Source: Pseudoips prasinana (Eukaryota; Arthropoda; Insecta; Lepidoptera; Nolidae). From it: a stretch of 64,000 nt of DNA. Positions 10,427 through 21,765 of the stretch are shown here, piece by piece (position 1 is the first letter of the stretch; every line of letters begins with the position of its first letter). The stretch lies in assembly GCA_951640165.1 (NCBI GenBank), contig OX621257.1, forward strand, positions 16,875,201-16,939,200, written 5' to 3'. Below the pieces are notes generated by a model. The model worked only from the letters and a program-made list of their open reading frames with translations. It did not search any database and was not told the origin of the DNA. Both the position numbers and the translations under genes were made by a program.

Positions 10427-10612
10427 CATAACGGGACTAGTCCCTCCCTCTTACCCACCACTGCAACTCCTGTAAGCCAGGATCAACAGTGGCACACAAT
10501 GAAATTACACTGAGCGGTGAAGCTCAGGCATGTCCCGGGGAATCACTTTAACTGTCTTGGATCCCGCAACGAGTTTAATCAGAAAGAGAAAAAGGAGGAG
10601 TTAGAAAAAAAA
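10427..10612 (-). repeat. Interspersed repeat R-D, copy 1
   Basis: Closely matches the reverse complement of 31560-31760 across about 185 bases (CACTGCAACTCCTGTAAGCC, AGGATCAACAGTGGCACACA, GGATCCCGCAACGAG). I see only a few differences, so the two copies are young. No coding capacity or tRNA boxes are seen; the class is unknown. Confidence 0.7.
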
Positions 10613-10689
10613 TCCTCAGCTTTACGTTACGATTTAATTTATGATTATTAAGATTTAGTTATTTAGTTGTTTGGTGACGGCTACGAATA

Positions 10690-11150
10690 TCATAATCAGA
10701 ATATCATCACCCCATCTCATCCCGTGGGGGGCGTAGAAGTCGCCAGGCATCAGCTTCCTTCTGAGTACTATGACCATCTTACTGCAATCGCCAACCCGTC
10801 TGCCAAGCGTGGCGTTTGTGGCTAATCCCCCCAAGATTAATAATAATATATAATAATATCTTGGGACAATGTCACACAGATCACCCTAGCCCCAAACTAA
10901 GCAAAGCTTGTACTATGGGTACCAGACGACGATATACCTACTTATATAGATAGATAAATACTTAAATACATAGAAAACATCCATGACTCAGAAACAAATA
11001 TTCGTGCTCATCACACAAATATTTGCACTTACCGGGATTCGAACTCAGGACCACCAGCTTCGTAGGCAGGAGCACTACGAACTAGGCTACGGTCTTGATG
11101 GAGGCTTGCCCAGCAGTAGACTTATTTCAGCTGTAATGAGGATAATGATG
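10690..11150 (+). mobile_element. Element B, interrupted by SINE A
   Basis: The left part (CATCACCCCATCTCATCCCG to about 10843) and right part (TTGATGGAGGCTTGCCCAGCAG to about 11150) are the two halves of one element B split by the SINE A at 10844-11093. Confidence 0.75.
10844..11093 (-). mobile_element. SINE A, full length
   Basis: Reverse of the 6153-6405 copy: ATT-type tail at the left, CCCCAAACTAAGCAAAGCTTG, then GTGCTCATCACACAAATATT and the tRNA head (GGGATTCGAACTCAGGACCA, CTACGAACTAGGCTACGG). Inserted in element B. Confidence 0.8.
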
Positions 11151-11487
11151 ATTTAGCTAACCTATATTAAGTTATTGTCAGTCGCTTATATTATCTATGA
11201 CTCAATCTACGTATTAGTAGATTAGCCATAGATACATAGATTAGCCATAATATAAGCGCCACAGATTGAGATTTCCCAACCAACTTCACTTGTCATGTAT
11301 CAAAGTACTTAGAAAATCGTTCAACAACATTGTAACCGAGAATGTTCAACAGATAATAGTGTATTAGCCTGCTCATTTATTATAATTGTACCATTACAAT
11401 ATTTAGGACGTGGCGGCGAGAAATCGTGACAGCGCACCTCCATAGTCTACAGCCCTAATAAAGGCATATAAATACTATAATACTGAC

Positions 11488-11680
11488 TGCATGTGTGGCA
11501 CAGCGGCTAAGACAGTTGCCTCGCTTATTCGTGTCGCGGGTTCGAGGCCCGACGGACAACTATTTGTGTGACCCATAAATAGTTGTTCTGAGTCTGGATG
11601 TAATTTGTGTCCATCTATTATATGTTTGTAAAGTACCCCGCGACACAGGGATTTGAGTCCCTAGTGCAGGTGTTGCCTTT
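11488..11680 (+). mobile_element. SINE C
   Basis: The head GTGTGGCACAGCGGCTAAGA (box A-like) and CGGGTTCGAGGCCCG (box B) is followed by ACAACTATTTGTGTGACCCA, GTTCTGAGTCTGGATG and TTTGTAAAGTACCCCGCGAC. Other copies: 31764, 33397, 52985 (minus), 55955. Confidence 0.75.
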
Positions 11681-12104
11681 AAAAAATAATAATAACATAT
11701 GTAAAGCTTTCTATAAAGAAAGAAGATAGCTGTGTAAAGTATTACTTGAATTCAAACGTTACAAAACACGCGCAGTAACTCGGATTCTTACCAGACACTG
11801 CAAGCTGAATAAGCACATGTTCAATCTAAAGTTCCACCAAGAATCAGAGGAAACTCTAATGCTCATTTTGTGCTCATGCGGACCGCTAATGCGTTATAGA
11901 AGTATCATCTACTTGGGACAGCATATCATGCAACCGGAAGAGATACAAACACTCACTGCCTAATCAATTTGGAAGTTTATTAAAGCTATCGGATTAAGCT
12001 GTGAACTCTAACAAATCAAGGAGCTCCGCTACAATAGATCACTAATGGTGGAGTAATAAGAAAATAGCCAATTTTAATATATGATACGATGATGATACAA
12101 ATAT

Positions 12105-12290
12105 TAACTTACCATGGATGAATTATCATCTGCCAATGTGTGTTTTACAAGAAACTTATTACACGACTGCTCTGTGGAATCAATTAACTGCGGAGGTATT
12201 TTTGATCCGATGTGACATGGCAACCTTTTAAAAGCGAGCCTATTCCTTTCTTAAAGGCAGGCAACGCGGGCCCTGGCGTTAGGAGTTCCT
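12105..12290 (+). pseudogene. LINE C-terminal/3' remnant
   Basis: Shares CTCTGTGGAATCAATTAACTGCG, AAGCGAGCCTATTC and AGGCAACGCG with 34650-34915. This is the LWNQL-type C-terminal block of a CR1/Jockey-like LINE, with stops. Confidence 0.5.
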
Positions 12291-13429
12291 GTCTGAGTCT
12301 GTAGATTTTGCAATGATGCAGTTGTAACACATTACTACTTGCTTGCTCTGCCAATGTGCACCAATGATGCGTAAACGTAACACCGTCCTAGGATAAAAAA
12401 CCATATCCCATGATGATGTTAGCGTTACTCCTGACAAAGTTTGCTTTCGTATCGAGGAAATTCCCTCTCAATTCTCCAATGGGACACGAGACCTGCCTTT
12501 TCGCGTATTAACGTAGGGTGGCAGTTCTATATAACTTTCCAAAAACAACCGATCGTCTCGAGCGCCTCCACCTCAGAGACTGCTCAGAGCCGAGGATTAA
12601 ACCCAAATGAGGTGCCCTTTGCAACGGGTACTTTGTTTGTAGTTTTATGTTGCTAGACGTCATAGAGCTCATGCTCATCTCTATTGTCTGGTGAAGCAGA
12701 GAAAGCCTTTGAAGCTTAATGTAAACGTCATGTAAAAATGTTCAAAGCATTCTGCTATTGTAGGGTTAGACAGGGAAGTTTAGTTGGAGCCAGCGTAATA
12801 CTTCAACACACAGTGGCACCAAAACGTAAGTACTTTTTATTCTGTGCCAAAACTTCCGAAGACTGGTAATTAGTGCTACCAGAATAACAAATATAACAGT
12901 GAAAGGCAAGGTCCAATCGTCACCGATATAAAATACCCCTTATTACTACAAGTGAGTACTAAAATTACAAGCCAGCCATAAAATGTACAATGCCACTTCT
13001 CACTTCTAGGAAATATTTAATGTCCTATAATACTGACATAAAGAGGCCGCATCGGTGCTTAATTAAGCCTAATTAAAAAATAACCCGTGTTTAACACTGT
13101 AAAATGGCCGCCGCGTTACGCAGTGTGGGGAAGGCTTAATTGATATTGCAAGTTATTTAAATTGAACATACACCCATAGACTTATTTGCTTTTTTAACTC
13201 TAGTCTAGAAAAGAGGAGTTAACGCCTATAATATATATAAGTTTAAAAGAATTATTAAAGCCAAATTGTGTAGCAGGACACATTACAAAATTTCTGATTA
13301 TTTAAGTGACAAAAGTGCTTGGGATTAAGTTGTTTCTTAGTCAACACATGCGTGTTGACTATATATAAAAAGGTTATAATTGTAATGAATCTTAAGTATA
13401 TTTTATTTTAAAAAAGGATTCCTACTGAG
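12291..13429. other. Unassigned
   Basis: No repeat or gene could be named. An open frame at 12441-12656 has no domain and low likelihood. The stretch is moderately less AT-rich at 12430-12660. Confidence 0.35.
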
Positions 13430-13562
13430 TTTTCTGGCAGTGTTTCTCAGTAGCTGCCACGTCATGCACTGCACGGGAGGGTAAAAAAATAATGACGATT
13501 CCACAAAAATGTAAATTTTTTACGGAATAAATGATTTTCGACTTTTACTTTGACTTGACTTG
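13430..13562 (+). repeat. LINE 3' UTR end
   Basis: Ends with AATAAATGATTTTCGACTTTTACTTTGACTTGACTTG, i.e. a polyadenylation-like AATAAA followed by an imperfect CTTTGA tandem tail typical of insect LINE 3' ends. The upstream CACGTCATGCACTGCACGGG block has a weak counterpart at 27995-28015. Confidence 0.45.
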
Positions 13563-14287
13563 TTGTGTACCTATCCTTTTTTATTTTTTCGTGGTGGATA
13601 CCTTCTATATGTCCCCGCCGTTTGGGGAGATGACGGGGTATGTGGGAGTCCACAGGGTTACCCACTAAAACCACCAAGGAAGCCTAGCCTCTAGATGCTT
13701 ATAGTGACGGCTCCGGGAACTCGAAACGATTGCCATCCGGAACCACCACCGATGCACCTATGCGTCTATATTGTGTGTGCCTGCAGGTAATTTATATGAA
13801 AGTTAGTTCTATCAAGACGTTTCTAGCTATGGTTTATTAAAATCTGGCAAATTTAATTGCAGCAGTATAGGTTCTACAATCTATGCTGCTACAGGCAGAC
13901 ACATATACCATAGACAACGGTTATAAACCTATTATACCTTCGCCTCTTTTAATGCTGGGATTAAAAAAAAATAACCCACCATATAGATATGAAGTAAACA
14001 GTAACAAGTATGTAATAAAGAACGATAAAAATAGATAACTAACATAAAGGAAGTAGTTGTAACATAAGTTAGTATTGTTATCTCACTCATTCACGTAGAA
14101 AATTAAGTTAAGTTTGTTATATGTAAATACTTATTAGAAATATAAAATTGTAGAGGAATGATTTTATGTTTCTATCACACTCATCCACTTACGAATTTAT
14201 GTTGTGTCTGTTTTTATTATTATTATCAATATAAAACATGAATAGCTCTGTTTTATACATATGTTTTTAATTGATGATGATGATGTC
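13563..14287. other. Unassigned
   Basis: A GC-richer patch at 13605-13770 gives way to AT-rich sequence. No supported gene. Confidence 0.35.
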
Positions 14288-14702
14288 TTCCCGGCCGAAT
14301 TTCGGCCACGGCGGCCATTCTCAGTGGAGATTAGCCAATTGCGCAAGACATATTATAGTGCACAAGTGTGTGCGCAAAGACAGGGGCACTTTCTATTCCA
14401 TCACTCTCATTTTTTTTTAATTATTATTATACAACTACAGATAGTTCTTAAAGCTAAGACATAGGCCCACAAAACTGTTTTGAATCCTATGGAACGACTA
14501 GCGACACGACCGGAAAGAGGTCAGGTACAGGACCGACGGCTTTACGTGCTCTCCGAGGCACGGGGGTGTAATACCGTCAACTCCCAGTCTTCGGGCTGAT
14601 ATAGAGAAATTTTGTTACAGAAAAGTTCCAAAATCACTTTGTGGCCCGACCCGGGATTTGAACCCAGGACCTCGTTCTCTGCGGGTGAACACGCTACATC
14701 TA
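14288..14702 (-). mobile_element. SINE D
   Basis: Complete minus-strand copy: 3' end CCGGCCGAATTTCGGCCACGGCGG at left, ACAAGTGTGTGCGCAAAGAC, then GACACGACCGGAAAGAGGTC, CTCCGAGGCACGGGGGTG and the tRNA head (CGGGATTTGAACCCAGGACC). A ~65-bp T-rich segment at 14405-14470 interrupts it. Confidence 0.8.
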
Positions 14703-14789
14703 GACCAACTAACTTACTTACTTAATTTAACTATTATCTTATTAAACCATGACTGACACAAAAACGTATGTTTTTAATTATCATTCATC

Positions 14790-14975
14790 CTCATATCAGC
14801 CGAAAGACGTCCACTGCTGGACAAAAGCCTCCCCCAAAGATCTCCACAATAGCCGGTCCTGCGCTGCCCGCATCCAGCGTCATCCGGTTCGTGGTCGCCA
14901 CTCGATGATGATGATGAGAACCTTTCTGCCCCATCGGCCGTCAGTCCTACGAGCTATGTGCCCTGCCCACTGCCA
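14790..14975 (-). mobile_element. RTE-type LINE 3' end
   Basis: ATCATCCTCATATCAGCCGA, ACGTCCACTGCTGGACAAAA, then a region reading on the minus strand as part of the RTE C-terminal domain (GHIA--RTDGRWGRKVL-like). This is longer than most RTE tails in the window, with an internal GAT repeat. Confidence 0.65.
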
Positions 14976-15063
14976 CTCCAGTTATTTACTATCAATTACT
15001 TACTACTTTTAATTATGAGAAAATTATAAGTCAGTAATATTTCGTTTTACTCGTATGTTCCTC

Positions 15064-15372
15064 AAAAAATATTTGTGGAACAAAGTTCCTTATCGCGCGT
15101 TGTGAATCGCGGGGGCTAGACGGAAAAAAAACTTGCGAAAAGTTGTCACGACACTTTTTGCAGCTGTGCGGCGTGCGCATGTTTCTCTGTCTCTCTCTCT
15201 CTCTTATTTCTATGAGGCAAGCCAGATATTTTCATTTCTATTTCGCATTGAACAGTGTGGTGTTGCGACGATTATTTTTGTTGAAGGTATACAGGTTTTT
15301 TGTACATAATAAATAATAAGAAATAACTTCGATCCATCCGGGTGTCTCTTGACACCTCTCAAGTTTTTTTAT
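15064..15372 (+). repeat. Interspersed repeat R-B, copy 2
   Basis: Fuller copy of the 2403-2672 family with both end blocks. It contains an internal (CT)n run at about 15184-15207 and a GC-rich GCAGCTGTGCGGCGTGCGCA segment. Confidence 0.55.
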
Positions 15373-15399
15373 TATTTATAAAAGGGTATTTCTTGTGAG

Positions 15400-15513
15400 G
15401 GTCGCTGAAAGTTGCTGGATGCGGATAGCGCAAGACCGGCAATTATGGAGATCTTTGGGGGAGGTCTTTGACCAGCAATGCGCGTCTTTCGGCTGATATA
15501 ATGATGATGATTT
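15400..15513 (+). mobile_element. RTE-type LINE 3' end
   Basis: Encodes GSLKVAGCG/RQLWRSLGEVF-like remnants and ends CTTTCGGCTGATATAATGATGATG. Confidence 0.7.
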
Positions 15514-15745
15514 ATAAAAGTATCGACACTGGAAATGGTTAGAGTTGTACGTGCGAGTAATTTTGTTACAACAGTATTTTGCCTATATAAGGTTGAATGT
15601 TGTGAGTGGGACACATAGCATGTTAGTATGTCGGGTACGGTAAGCAGGGGTATTAAAGTTTATTTGCGCTAACAATTCAGGACTGTCCAAACGCCCAGTC
15701 AATTTATCAAAACGTATTTATCAAGACGAAAGGATTGGGCTACAA

Positions 15746-15980
15746 TCCTACTAATATTGTAAATGCGAAAGTTTGTAAGTATGGATGGATGGATGTTTGT
15801 TACTCCTTCACGTAAAAACTAGTGAATGTAGTTTAATGAAACTTTACAATAATATAGCTTATACATCAGAATATCACATAGGCTGCAATTTATAAAGATA
15901 TTGTGTGAATTGTCCAAATTATGACGATAAGTGTCAAGTAAGTGTCGAGCTATTCCGGCGTGCACTGCCAAAACCGCTAG
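15746..15980 (+). mobile_element. Helitron-like element, decayed 3' end
   Basis: 5' end TCCTACTAATATTGTAAATGCG, body TAATGAAACTTTACAATAATATAGC. The 3' hairpin has decayed; a CTAG lies at 15977-15980 but the following base is A, so the right limit is tentative. Confidence 0.45.
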
Positions 15981-15989
15981 AGGTACACA

Positions 15990-16102
15990 TCCTACTAATA
16001 TTATAAATGCGAAAGTTTGTGAGTATCGATGTATGGATGTATGTTTGTTACTTTTTACGTAAAAACTACTTTAACGCAGGTGAAACCGCGGGGCATAACT
16101 AG
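15990..16102 (+). mobile_element. Helitron-like element, 113 bp, internally deleted
   Basis: Starts TCCTACTAATATTATAAATG after A, loses most of the body, and ends GCAGGTGAAACCGCGGGGCATAACTAG followed by T. The terminal hairpin, CTAG end and A/T flanks are Helitron marks. Confidence 0.65.
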
Positions 16103-16617
16103 TTTGTTTTAAAAGAAATTACTAGTTAGCAGAAAAAGTTAAATATAAACTAAAACCATCAAACGTCACGCAAATCTCTTGCATTACTTTTTTATTTGAA
16201 TGCCGATCACGATGACTGGGGAATTAGGCGGTAGCCCCCTAGATGACAGTATGTTATTTGTTGTAAACTTATTAACGGCTATTGGACACGATTCCGCTAC
16301 AAACAAATGCTTAAGTAGAAGATTACAGAATCGATTGATGTTTCTCGCCAATCCATTACTTTTTCATAGCAACCCTTATTCCCGTACCTCGTTACAGTAT
16401 CGAACAAAGTTCTGTATCGATACAAAGTTACATCGCTACAAAGAACTCAAGTACTGAGTATTTGCTCATAAAGCGGGGACTTCAGTCGCCGGCGTCTGCA
16501 AACAGATTTGACTATCTGCTGAGAAGCTTTCAGCGACTACAAAGGACTGCGAAGAAAGAACAGTCGCGTAGACAAGTACCTCAGTTTTGTATTTTTAATT
16601 AGCTTCAAACTTACTAT
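16103..16617. other. Unassigned
   Basis: Contains the short block GAATGCCGATCACGATGACT...GGCGGTAGCCCCCTAG shared with 3323-3380. An open frame at 16200-16457 overlaps that block and has no recognisable domain. Confidence 0.35.
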
Positions 16618-16870
16618 CGTATGGGCAGCGGTTACGCTAGTGTGAGAGTTATTCCAGCCGCCCAGTAGGCCTCTAACATAGCTTAACGACTGTTACCTAA
16701 TGGGCCGACGGCTAACGTGCCCTCCGAAGCACGGAAACGCTCAGAAATTAAACCTATATGGCGGTCACCAATCTATGGACTGATCCCGAGCCTAGTTGCT
16801 TAGTCTCGTTTACTTACGGACCGGTGAGAGTATCTAGCTATGAGTGGAATATCAGTAGTAAGTAAGTACA
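16618..16870 (-). mobile_element. 5S-rRNA-derived SINE
   Basis: Minus-strand copy: tail side TTACTATCGTATGGGCAGCGG, GCCGCCCAGTAGGCCTCTAACA, then CTCCGAAGCACGGAAACG and the 5S-like head (CACCAATCTATGGACTGATCCCGAGCCTAGTTGCTTAG). The sequence ends near a second AGTAAGTAAGTA run at about 16858. Confidence 0.7.
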
Positions 16871-18156
16871 CAAGCTAAGAGCGACAGCTACAAGACGTTG
16901 CCTACAACCAGCTAGTAACATTCCGATGTATCTCATCATTTCTTTTCGTATCAAATAATGTCATCGCTCCATATTGATGTATTTATTCAGTGCTGATGCG
17001 GACATTGTAATGGTTAGGCCTTTTTTTACTATCTGGAGACACTGCTTGGAGATGTTGATGTAGAGCAGTTTTTCGACGCTTTTTGGGTTCTTTATTTAGC
17101 AATTAGTTTCCATATTTTCCCTTTTTATATTCTACATTACTATCTGTCCCGGCAAAGTACTGCCTTAAAAATAGATAAAAGTCCTGGAACCTCATCGCAG
17201 CCCCACCCACCGAGTCCAATTTTAAACCTAAGTCATAGATGGACCCACTGTAATATACAAAAAATAATCAGTTCGGTTGTTTAGAAGGGTGTACTTTACT
17301 GTAATGTATAAGCCATGACGTTGTTATTACTTTTCCAATGCGTGTGGAAACTCCTCGAGGCCGACAGCAACAAAATATACAATCAAATCAGACAATCCGT
17401 TTTCAAGATATCATTAAAAAGCCGTTTCATGCAACTTGTTTCAGTAGTTAAAAATATTTTGTCGGATGTTTTAGTAGATATATTCTGCTAGTCAGCTGCT
17501 GGCTGAGACAGATTCAACAAATCGAAGAACTTAAGCATCGTCGTAGTCGATATTTATGGACATTTATGTCATTAATGATGTAACTAATTCGACTTAATGT
17601 ATATAGATTTTGTATATTTGTGGTTTTCTCGTATTTAAACATACTATGAATGTAATAATGATTTTATTGTATACACACTTACACAGTAAGATACAACGCG
17701 AATAAAAACACCAGTTTACTAAATAAAAAAAAAGAAATATCCAAAAATAAACCATCATGACACTTGTGACAGCCAGTGTACGGGGCGTGGCGACGGCTTG
17801 GCTCGTTTTACAGCATTTCACGGTAAGACATTAATTGAGCGAAATAAAATCAAACGCAGACGTTAATGACACATTTGTGCTGGCCGACCAATAGCCGACG
17901 GTAATGAAGTTATAAATGTTCGGCTGGTTGTTTGACCGATTCTACTAAACTTGTAATAACATAATAAACGATTGTGTTATTCTACTATGTAAAATGACTT
18001 CGGAATAGTGAATGTGTTTGGTTTTGGATAATACAAAGAATAAACAATGCAACGGAAGCCTTTGAATCGAATATGTTTGATTCCAGGCAACAGAGGTGCC
18101 ATAGCAACAAAGAATAGTCTCCCTACGGCATTTTATACATATAAATTTATATAATA
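16871..18156. other. Unassigned
   Basis: Low-complexity AT-rich DNA; no gene. Around 17140-17320 there is a decayed repeat with phrases common to lepidopteran Helitron-like bodies (AATCAGTTCGGTTGTTTAGAAGG), with no readable ends. Confidence 0.35.
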
Positions 18157-18395
18157 CTAGCGGCCCGGTACGTGCTTCGCTACGCTTTTAAGTATTAGTA
18201 CAAATTGTTTGTATATGGGAGTATAGAAAGATGTTAATTTTACACTTTTTCAAGACACTTTTTTAAATATTCTCTACGTACAAACCTTCCCTGGACTACC
18301 ACGAATAATTCAAGACCAAAATTTGCCAAATCGGTAAAGGCGTTGTTGAGTTATAACATTACAACGAAAAGTGGCATTGATTTTTATATATATAG
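18157..18395 (-). mobile_element. Helitron-like element, 239 bp
   Basis: Minus strand starts TCTATATATATAAAAATC and ends GCACGTACCGGGCCGCTAG at 18157, with A and T flanking on the plus strand. The body has a relative of the usual internal ATTTGGCAAATTTTGGTC segment. It abuts the 3' end of a SINE D copy. Confidence 0.6.
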
Positions 18396-18399
18396 ATAA

Positions 18400-18835
18400 T
18401 GACCTCCTTTCGGCCATGGCGGCTAGTCGCAATGAAGACTAATCATCTGCGTGGGATATATTATAGTGCACAAGTGTGTGTGCAGACACAGAGGCACTTT
18501 CGGTTCCATCACTCTCATGATCCGATGGGACGACTAGCGACATGACCGGAAAGAAGCCAGATATATGACCGACTGCTTTACGTGCTCTCCGAGGCACGAG
18601 GGTGTGATACGGCCCGCTCGACTTCGGGAGCTGGTCGTATTATATTGCGAAATTTTCTTTACAGAAACTTCCTAAAAATAGCGACTCGACCGGAGAGAGC
18701 TCAGGTACAGGAGCGAATGGTTAACGTGCTCTCCGAGGCAAGAGGTTGATATTTTATAACAGAAACTTCCCAAAATTACTTTTTAGCCTGACCCGGGATT
18801 TGAACCCATGACCTCTTTATCTGCGGTTGAATATA
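18400..18835 (-). mobile_element. SINE D with internal duplication
   Basis: CTCCTTTCGGCCATGGCGG at the 3' end. The middle (GACTAGCGACATGACCGGAAAG...CTCTCCGAGGCACGAGG...TTTACAGAAACTTCC) occurs twice in tandem (about 18528-18670 and 18675-18770). The tRNA head is at the right (CGGGATTTGAACCCATGACC). Confidence 0.7.
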
Positions 18836-19000
18836 TGCGGGATTGTATTTTTATTTTATTTATTTTTTGGACAACAAACAGTTACACTGAGGGTATAATA
18901 AATAACTTAAATGCTAAAAGTAACTTACAGTGGAACCAGCCCCGAACCAGCCCACAAATTATACCCAATATATATCTATACTATATATATCTAAACTAAA
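18836..19000 (-). repeat. Decayed retroelement 3' end
   Basis: The ACAGTTACACTGAGGGTATAATAAATAACTTAAATG and TTACAGTGGAACCAG phrases resemble 37763-37850. AT-rich on the left. Confidence 0.3.
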
Positions 19001-19072
19001 GTAGTATAGCCAGAAGTGAGAATCATTATACTATATTAAATAACACTGTAAATAAAAATATTAATCCCGTTA

Positions 19073-19388
19073 TCTATACATATAATAAAATCGTAGGAAA
19101 GTCAAAACTGTACATTGAATATTTTTTTTAAAGGAATCTTGGGGCATGATCTTCAATCGATATCGAAGCCAAAAATATTGTTTTTAGAATTTTTGGCTGT
19201 GTGTCTGTTTGTCTGTATGTATGTCCGGGCTAAACTCAAAAAGTACTGCATGGATTTACTTCAAATTTTGCATAAATATTACTAAGAGGTTGAATCATTT
19301 GCTACATGTTATCACACTATCACCTACGGGGGAGGAGCTGTGATAATTTATGAAATTAAACGCGAGTAATACCGCGGGGCACAGCTAG
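19073..19388 (+). mobile_element. Helitron-like element, 316 bp
   Basis: Starts TCTATACATATAATAAAATC after A, ends in a hairpin (ACGCGAGTAATACCGCG) and GGCACAGCTAG, followed by T. The body closely matches 30126-30446 and the reverse of 57944-58253. No Rep/helicase coding, so it depends on an autonomous partner. Confidence 0.75.
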
Positions 19389-19660
19389 TACAAAATAAAA
19401 TGAGTTAATCTACGCTTCATATGGAGCAATATTTATATATATAGGTCAATATTTATATGTATAGACTACATTCCCGCATAATGGTAAGCGGAGATGTAGT
19501 CTAGGGTAGCTATAAGATGACTGTTCTCTCCATCATTGAATAAACCCATGTTGTACATTTATGTCAGGAAACACATAGTCAGCAGAGCATTCCACAGCTT
19601 GGCCGTACGAATAAGAAAAGAGACGGTACGGCAAAGTTGTATGAAATAAGTAGTAACAGA

Positions 19661-19875
19661 TATTATTATAATAACATCCTGGGAGATTTTTCACACACGG
19701 CCATCTCATCCCAAACTAAACAGAGCTTGAACTATGGAAACTAGATAACTAGTTTTCTTTTGTAAATACATACTTATATAGATAATTACACCCAGACTCA
19801 AACAAACATGTTCATACACAAATATCTGTCCAGGGAAGAAATTGACCAACCACGCCAACCGGCCCGTCACACATA
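19661..19875 (-). mobile_element. SINE B
   Basis: Tail ATTATAATAACATCCTGGGA, CATCCCAAACTAAACAGAGC, AATACATACTTATATAGATAATTACACCC, then head remnants (AACCACGCCAACCGGCCCG). Confidence 0.75.
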
Positions 19876-19985
19876 CATCCATACAAACTTCGCTTTTATA
19901 ATATAATATTGCATTATAAAATAAATAAATAAACTTTATTGTACACAAAAAAAAGAACATTTAACAATGAAACATTAATTATTAT

Positions 19986-20126
19986 GTACAGACGCCAGCA
20001 CTTCAAGCTACCCCAATCTGTCAAATTTCCCCAATTGAAAGTGAACCTTATGCTTATGTGATAAAGTTGAAAATCTATAAAAGAAATTTGACAGATTGGT
20101 GTAGCTTGATGTGCTGGCGTCTGTAC
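19986..20126. repeat. 44-bp inverted repeat with 53-base loop
   Basis: Arms 19986-20029 and 20083-20126 pair at 42 of 44 positions; the arm begins GTACAGACGCCAGCAC. It may be a minimal MITE or a fold-back hairpin. No clear target duplication. The left flank (19919-19945) is an ATAAATAAATAAACTTTATTGTAC retroelement-type 3' end on the minus strand. Confidence 0.8.
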
Positions 20127-20204
20127 AATGGGCGGTCTTATCGCATAAAGCGATTTCTTCCAGACAACCTTTGGATGGATAGGAATCAAATTATTGGGAT
20201 TGGT

Positions 20205-20425
20205 ATTACTTTTAGCCGTGTGGTTTCCGGCTTAGAAAGAATAACAGGGCCACGCCATACCATTCCTTAGGTGTCGTAAAAGGCGACTAAGTGATACAGC
20301 AGGTTGTCGGGCAGCAGCGCCTTCCGCGACCTAGCTATCACCTAGCTGCCTACCTACCTACTACCTAGGTCGCAAACTCGCATGCCAAGCGCGATGACTA
20401 CGGCAAACCCATCATAATCGCCAGA
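20205..20425 (+). repeat. Interspersed repeat R-C, copy 1
   Basis: GCCGTGTGGTTTCCGGCT, CCACGCCATACCATTCCTTAGG, GTCGTAAAAGGCGACTAAG, then GCAAACTCGCATGCCAAGCG. It corresponds to the reverse of 48173-48425. This is a common lepidopteran retroelement 3' region. Confidence 0.55.
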
Positions 20426-20530
20426 TCTCGGATAGATAGAGGGTGCTGGTTCGAGACCAACCTGACGATTAAATTTATTACGGTAACCTAAAAAATATGA
20501 CGTAAAAAAGTATGACGTATGGTAAATTTA

Positions 20531-20782
20531 TGACGGTCACCGTAGCCTAGTTGGTAGTGCTCCTGCCTACGAAGCTGGTGGTCCTGGGTTCGAATTCCGG
20601 TAAGTGCAAATATTTGTGTGATGAGCACGAATATTTGTTTCTGAGTCATGGATGTTTTCTATGTATATATGTATTTATCTATCTAAGTATGTATATCGTC
20701 GCCTGGTACCCATACTACAAGCTTTGCTTAGTTTGGGGCTAGGATGATCTGTGTGACATAGTCCCTAGATATTATTATTATT
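20531..20782 (+). mobile_element. SINE A, full length
   Basis: Near-identical to 6153-6405: TGACGGTCACCGTAGCCTAG head, box B GGGTTCGAATTCC, body, then AGATATTATTATTATT tail. Confidence 0.85.
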
Positions 20783-21585
20783 TCCCATTTCTGAGTTCAT
20801 ATTCACGCACTGCATTGAACATCCTATTCAACTAAAATTTAATCATTTGGAAGGTTTTAAGGTGTAAGGCAAGAAGAAGTAAGATATAGGGTTCTGTTGG
20901 TACCCTTTGAAAAAGAAACAATTTTTTTTAAAGGATTTAATATTCTTAAATATTAATCTTACTAATTTACCGAAGCATATTTTACTAATATATTCTATAT
21001 TATAGTATATATAAACGTAGTAGAACAGAGTTCTATACTTTAAAAATGATAAGTTTACACCTTGTTTACTTATTAAATACCTACATTATCAAACAAAGGT
21101 ATTAAAATAAAAACTGATGATTGAAAAAGATATTTATCATCAACAATACAAGGGCCGACTTGAATTTTAACACCTTACAACATTGAGTGGGCCGCCGAAA
21201 TAAGTCAGACGTAAAGCCCCTACAACCGGCATCTTTGCCTTGTCGGCTGTCATAACGAGGTAAACAATAAGGTAATACGATAATGTATTCTAAACGTCCG
21301 ATACGCGATAAAATTCGTGGCTGGCTTGTCACACCTCCACTTAATTGAAATTTATGTCGCTTTGTATCAAAACGGGAGCCCCGACTAATCATATGTCGGT
21401 CGTTTTTTGTCGAGATAGAGATGAGATACGGAACGATCGATAGGTTAATGCGGGTAGAAGTATTTTGTTTGTACTTTTCTGAATATTTTGCACACAGACC
21501 TTAGTTCGTCAGTTGGGCCATAATCATTGGTTTCCGCACTTAGCTTCCTAATTAGGCTATTGTGCGTGGACTTGTTTGGCTACTC
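20783..21585. other. Unassigned
   Basis: No supported gene. The minus-strand open frame at 21102-21392 has no recognisable domain. Confidence 0.35.
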
Positions 21586-21765
21586 GAACCTGTTGGCGTG
21601 GTTGGCAAATGCTTGCTTTTCACGCCAGAGGTCGTGGGTTCGATTGTTTGAACATGTCTGTTTGTCCTGAGTTTGAGTGTAATTTATCTATATAAGTATG
21701 TATTTACAAAAGAAAAGTAGTGTATGTAGTATATCAGTTATCTGGTTTCGATGTCTTTGTTCAAA
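21586..21765 (+). mobile_element. SINE B, tail lost
   Basis: Head GTTGGCGTGGTTGGCAAATGC and GTCGTGGGTTCGATTG, then TGAACATGTCTGTTTGTCCTGAG and TATTTACAAAAGAAAAGTAG; the final tail block is missing. Confidence 0.75.
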
